Source: Symbiodinium natans (Eukaryota; Sar; Dinophyceae; Suessiales; Symbiodiniaceae). Taken from it: a stretch of 64,000 nt of DNA. Below the pieces are notes generated by a model. That model ran no database searches, was not told the origin of the DNA, and saw only the letters and a program-made list of their open reading frames with translations. Of this stretch, positions 62,168-64,000 are shown piece after piece. Where the stretch lies: the NCBI GenBank assembly GCA_905221605.1, contig CAJNDS010002619.1, positions 186,001 through 250,000 on the forward strand, read 5' to 3'. The translations under genes were made by a program, and so were the position numbers. Within the stretch, counting starts at the first letter, position 1. Each line of letters opens with the position of its first letter.

Positions 62168-64000
62168 GAGTGGGTGAGCCTGAGACTTGCACTAATTCGT
62201 TTTAACGTGTTTGTCACCACGAGCTCTTGGAGACCTTCCAAGACAACCCTGTCTAGTGCAGGAGGATGCAAGTTGAATTCGTCTGTCACGAGTTTGGACA
62301 ACGAACTCTTGGGTACCAATTGGGCCCAGGACAACCTGCCTTGTGGTGGGATCTTGCATGAGTTTAAGTTTTATGTCAAAGATCGGCTGGTGTGTCGGTT
62401 GTTTCGCTTTGGTGGCGAGTACGCACCAACGGAATGTGGCCAGGGCATCCCCTTAGTGTTGAAGTGCCGAGCTGTGCTTGGACTTTGGATCTTTGGCATG
62501 AACCCTCAGCAAAATGCGGAGGGTGGAAGATCGTGGCTGATCATTGATGGTTTTGTCATGTTTTGGATCAGCTTGTATAGAGTTGTTTTGCTTCGGAGTG
62601 ATTGGGAATCTTTATGATCCCATCCTCGATGGTTTTTGCCTCGATGATTTCCCTAGGAAATCATACGAGTATGTTTTTGCCCAATACGCTACTTTGAGTG
62701 AGTGTGCAGTGTGTAGGAACTTTGCGCTGAAGCTGAGTTTAAGCTCACATGTGAATTCGTTTAGTTTGCGCACTTCGTGACTTTTGGCTCAAGGCCTGCG
62801 AGTGAAAAAGACGTGTCCGCACTTGGTTGAGATAGGTTTGGGTTCGTGCTTTCAAGGGAAAAGGGGCACCTGGAGTGCCGGGGCCTTCAAAGGCTTTAAA
62901 GGCTTTGAAGGGAGGACGAAGCCCCTTCGTCCTCACCTTCGAAGCCTTCGAAGCCCCCTGCAGCAAAAAAGTGCTCTACAGAAAACACCAACAAAGACCT
63001 GCTGCGGGCCAGCATTGCGGAAACGAAGTCCAGGTTGCGGGGAAGTCTCTTTTTCTAGCAACTTAGGCAGCGTCGCGCTGAGCGTGCGGGAGCTTGTCCG
63101 AAGCAGCTGCACGCTCGTCTTTGTAATGCTGCAGTGAGGCAGAACTGCAACTGTAAGCTCCCCTTTTTTGTTCGAGGGATTCATTTTAAGACAGTGAATA
63201 GCTGAAAGCTGCTTTTCATGTCGGCCAGAAGCCTGATTACTTCCTCTTTACCGCTTGTCTACAACCAGTTGAGAAGAACGCTGATGTGTTGTGAACCCCT
63301 AATTGCTTCTAAACGCAAACAAAGACTGTCAGTAACTCCAAGGCGCTTGTGACAATGAGCAGTTTCCGTTGTGAAGATCAAGGGGCCGTGACAATGTTTT
63401 TAAGTTTTTTGCAGAAAAATCTTAATGGAAGGCAAAGAACAGTTGGACGATTGCGGTTTCTGTTCGCGCGGACAGCGAGTGCGAGTTGGCAATGTTCTCC
63501 AACATGGAGCTGTTCGAGTGGATGGTGTTTCTGATGTGCGCCAGCATGTTGCAGGCTTCTCCATGCAGCGTACTGCAAGAGTGCAACTCTGGGTCCACGT
63601 CAACTTTTTTGTGCTTAGAGTTTTTTTACGCGAAATGTCAGTTGCAAGCGGCCTATCAGCAGAGCCAGAAATACTCGCGGTCCTGTGCAATGCTCTTCTC
63701 TGCACGATGGGAAACGGAAGTCCGCAGGTTCGCAGTGATGGCACCTTGTTCTTGGCGGACAGAAATGTCCCTGGGTCTGTTCATTTTCTCCCTGACACAT
63801 ATGAGCTCTTCCGCCTTCCGCGCCATTGGTCATCTCGGTGCTTACTGCGGTGCTGCCATGCAGGCAAAATCCTGATCAGACACACCCCCATTCCAGTGCC
63901 TCCAGAACACCTCTGTCGCTAAGGAGGCGCTCGGACTTTCTCTTAGGCTGGTACGCTAATGAGGTCGCCAGCCGTCTCAGTTGCCATTTGTGAAATCACT
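62168..64000. other. No recognisable gene
   Basis: About 1.8 kb with several short ORFs on both strands (for example 62174-62617 and 63425-63922) and no domain. It holds the spliced-leader-like word at 62783-62794 and a short inverted repeat around 62885-62955 (AAAGGCTTTGAAGG against CCTTCGAAGCCTTCGAAG). Confidence 0.4.
62783..62794 (+). other. Relic spliced-leader match
   Basis: TTTTGGCTCAAG equals the last 12 bases of the conserved 22-nt dinoflagellate spliced leader. Genomic relics of this sequence mark mRNAs that were trans-spliced, reverse transcribed and reinserted. No clear retrogene follows. A 12-mer could match by chance about once in 130 windows of this size. Confidence 0.45.

Noticed and set aside
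62174-62617. 147-codon ORF as a gene
   Set aside because: Starts at GTG, no domain, and surrounding frames look equally open; kept only as unassigned sequence.

Overview
The window looks like nuclear DNA of a dinoflagellate alga. The evidence is indirect: GC-rich coding sequence, very long unspliced retrotransposon polyproteins, probable GC-AG introns, a 12-base match to the 3' end of the dinoflagellate spliced leader at 62783-62794, and dense tandem and inverted repeats. No standard housekeeping gene was recognised. The content is layered mobile and virus-derived DNA.

Region 1 (1-1934 and 20837-28625) is an endogenous Polinton-like or adintovirus-like DNA virus. On the minus strand it carries a gene split by a LINE, two small proteins (one with an AT-hook), a penton-like capsid protein, an A32/FtsK-type packaging ATPase, a phage-like cytosine DNA methyltransferase and a 51-residue membrane protein. 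On the plus strand it carries a fibre-like protein (left edge), a small protein possibly linked to replication, and a large fusion of HNH nuclease, PolB-like polymerase and SF1 helicase. The fibre, capsid and polymerase genes are broken, so this copy is a relic.

Region 2 (1948-20836) is a LINE inserted in the virus with a 13-bp target duplication. Its polyprotein has an AP-endonuclease, a reverse transcriptase and C2H2 fingers. Past a second insertion its frame continues into a ubiquitin-specific-protease-like domain. A complete Ty1/copia element (9782-18747; 136-bp identical LTRs, 5-bp duplication AGAAA) sits inside the LINE. The order of events is therefore virus, then LINE, then copia.

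Region 3 (24489-46954) is a tandem duplication of about 11.1 kb. Each unit holds the 3' part of the small viral gene, the polymerase-helicase gene, a CATGAG minisatellite, a multi-exon gene for a SAM + P-loop NTPase + PD-(D/E)xK nuclease protein of the Crinkler/RHS type, more CTCATG minisatellites in the opposite sense, and a foldback element. The units differ by a 77-bp deletion, one extra 319-bp exon module and scattered substitutions. The polymerase gene is broken differently in each.

Region 4 (46955-64000) holds repeats, minus-strand gene pieces, a UPF1-like SF1 helicase gene (50423-54858), GGGGGCTTAAG inverted minisatellites, two decayed copia fragments facing each other (56903-60158), a frame-broken coiled-coil protein gene (60180-61822) and about 2 kb without recognisable genes.
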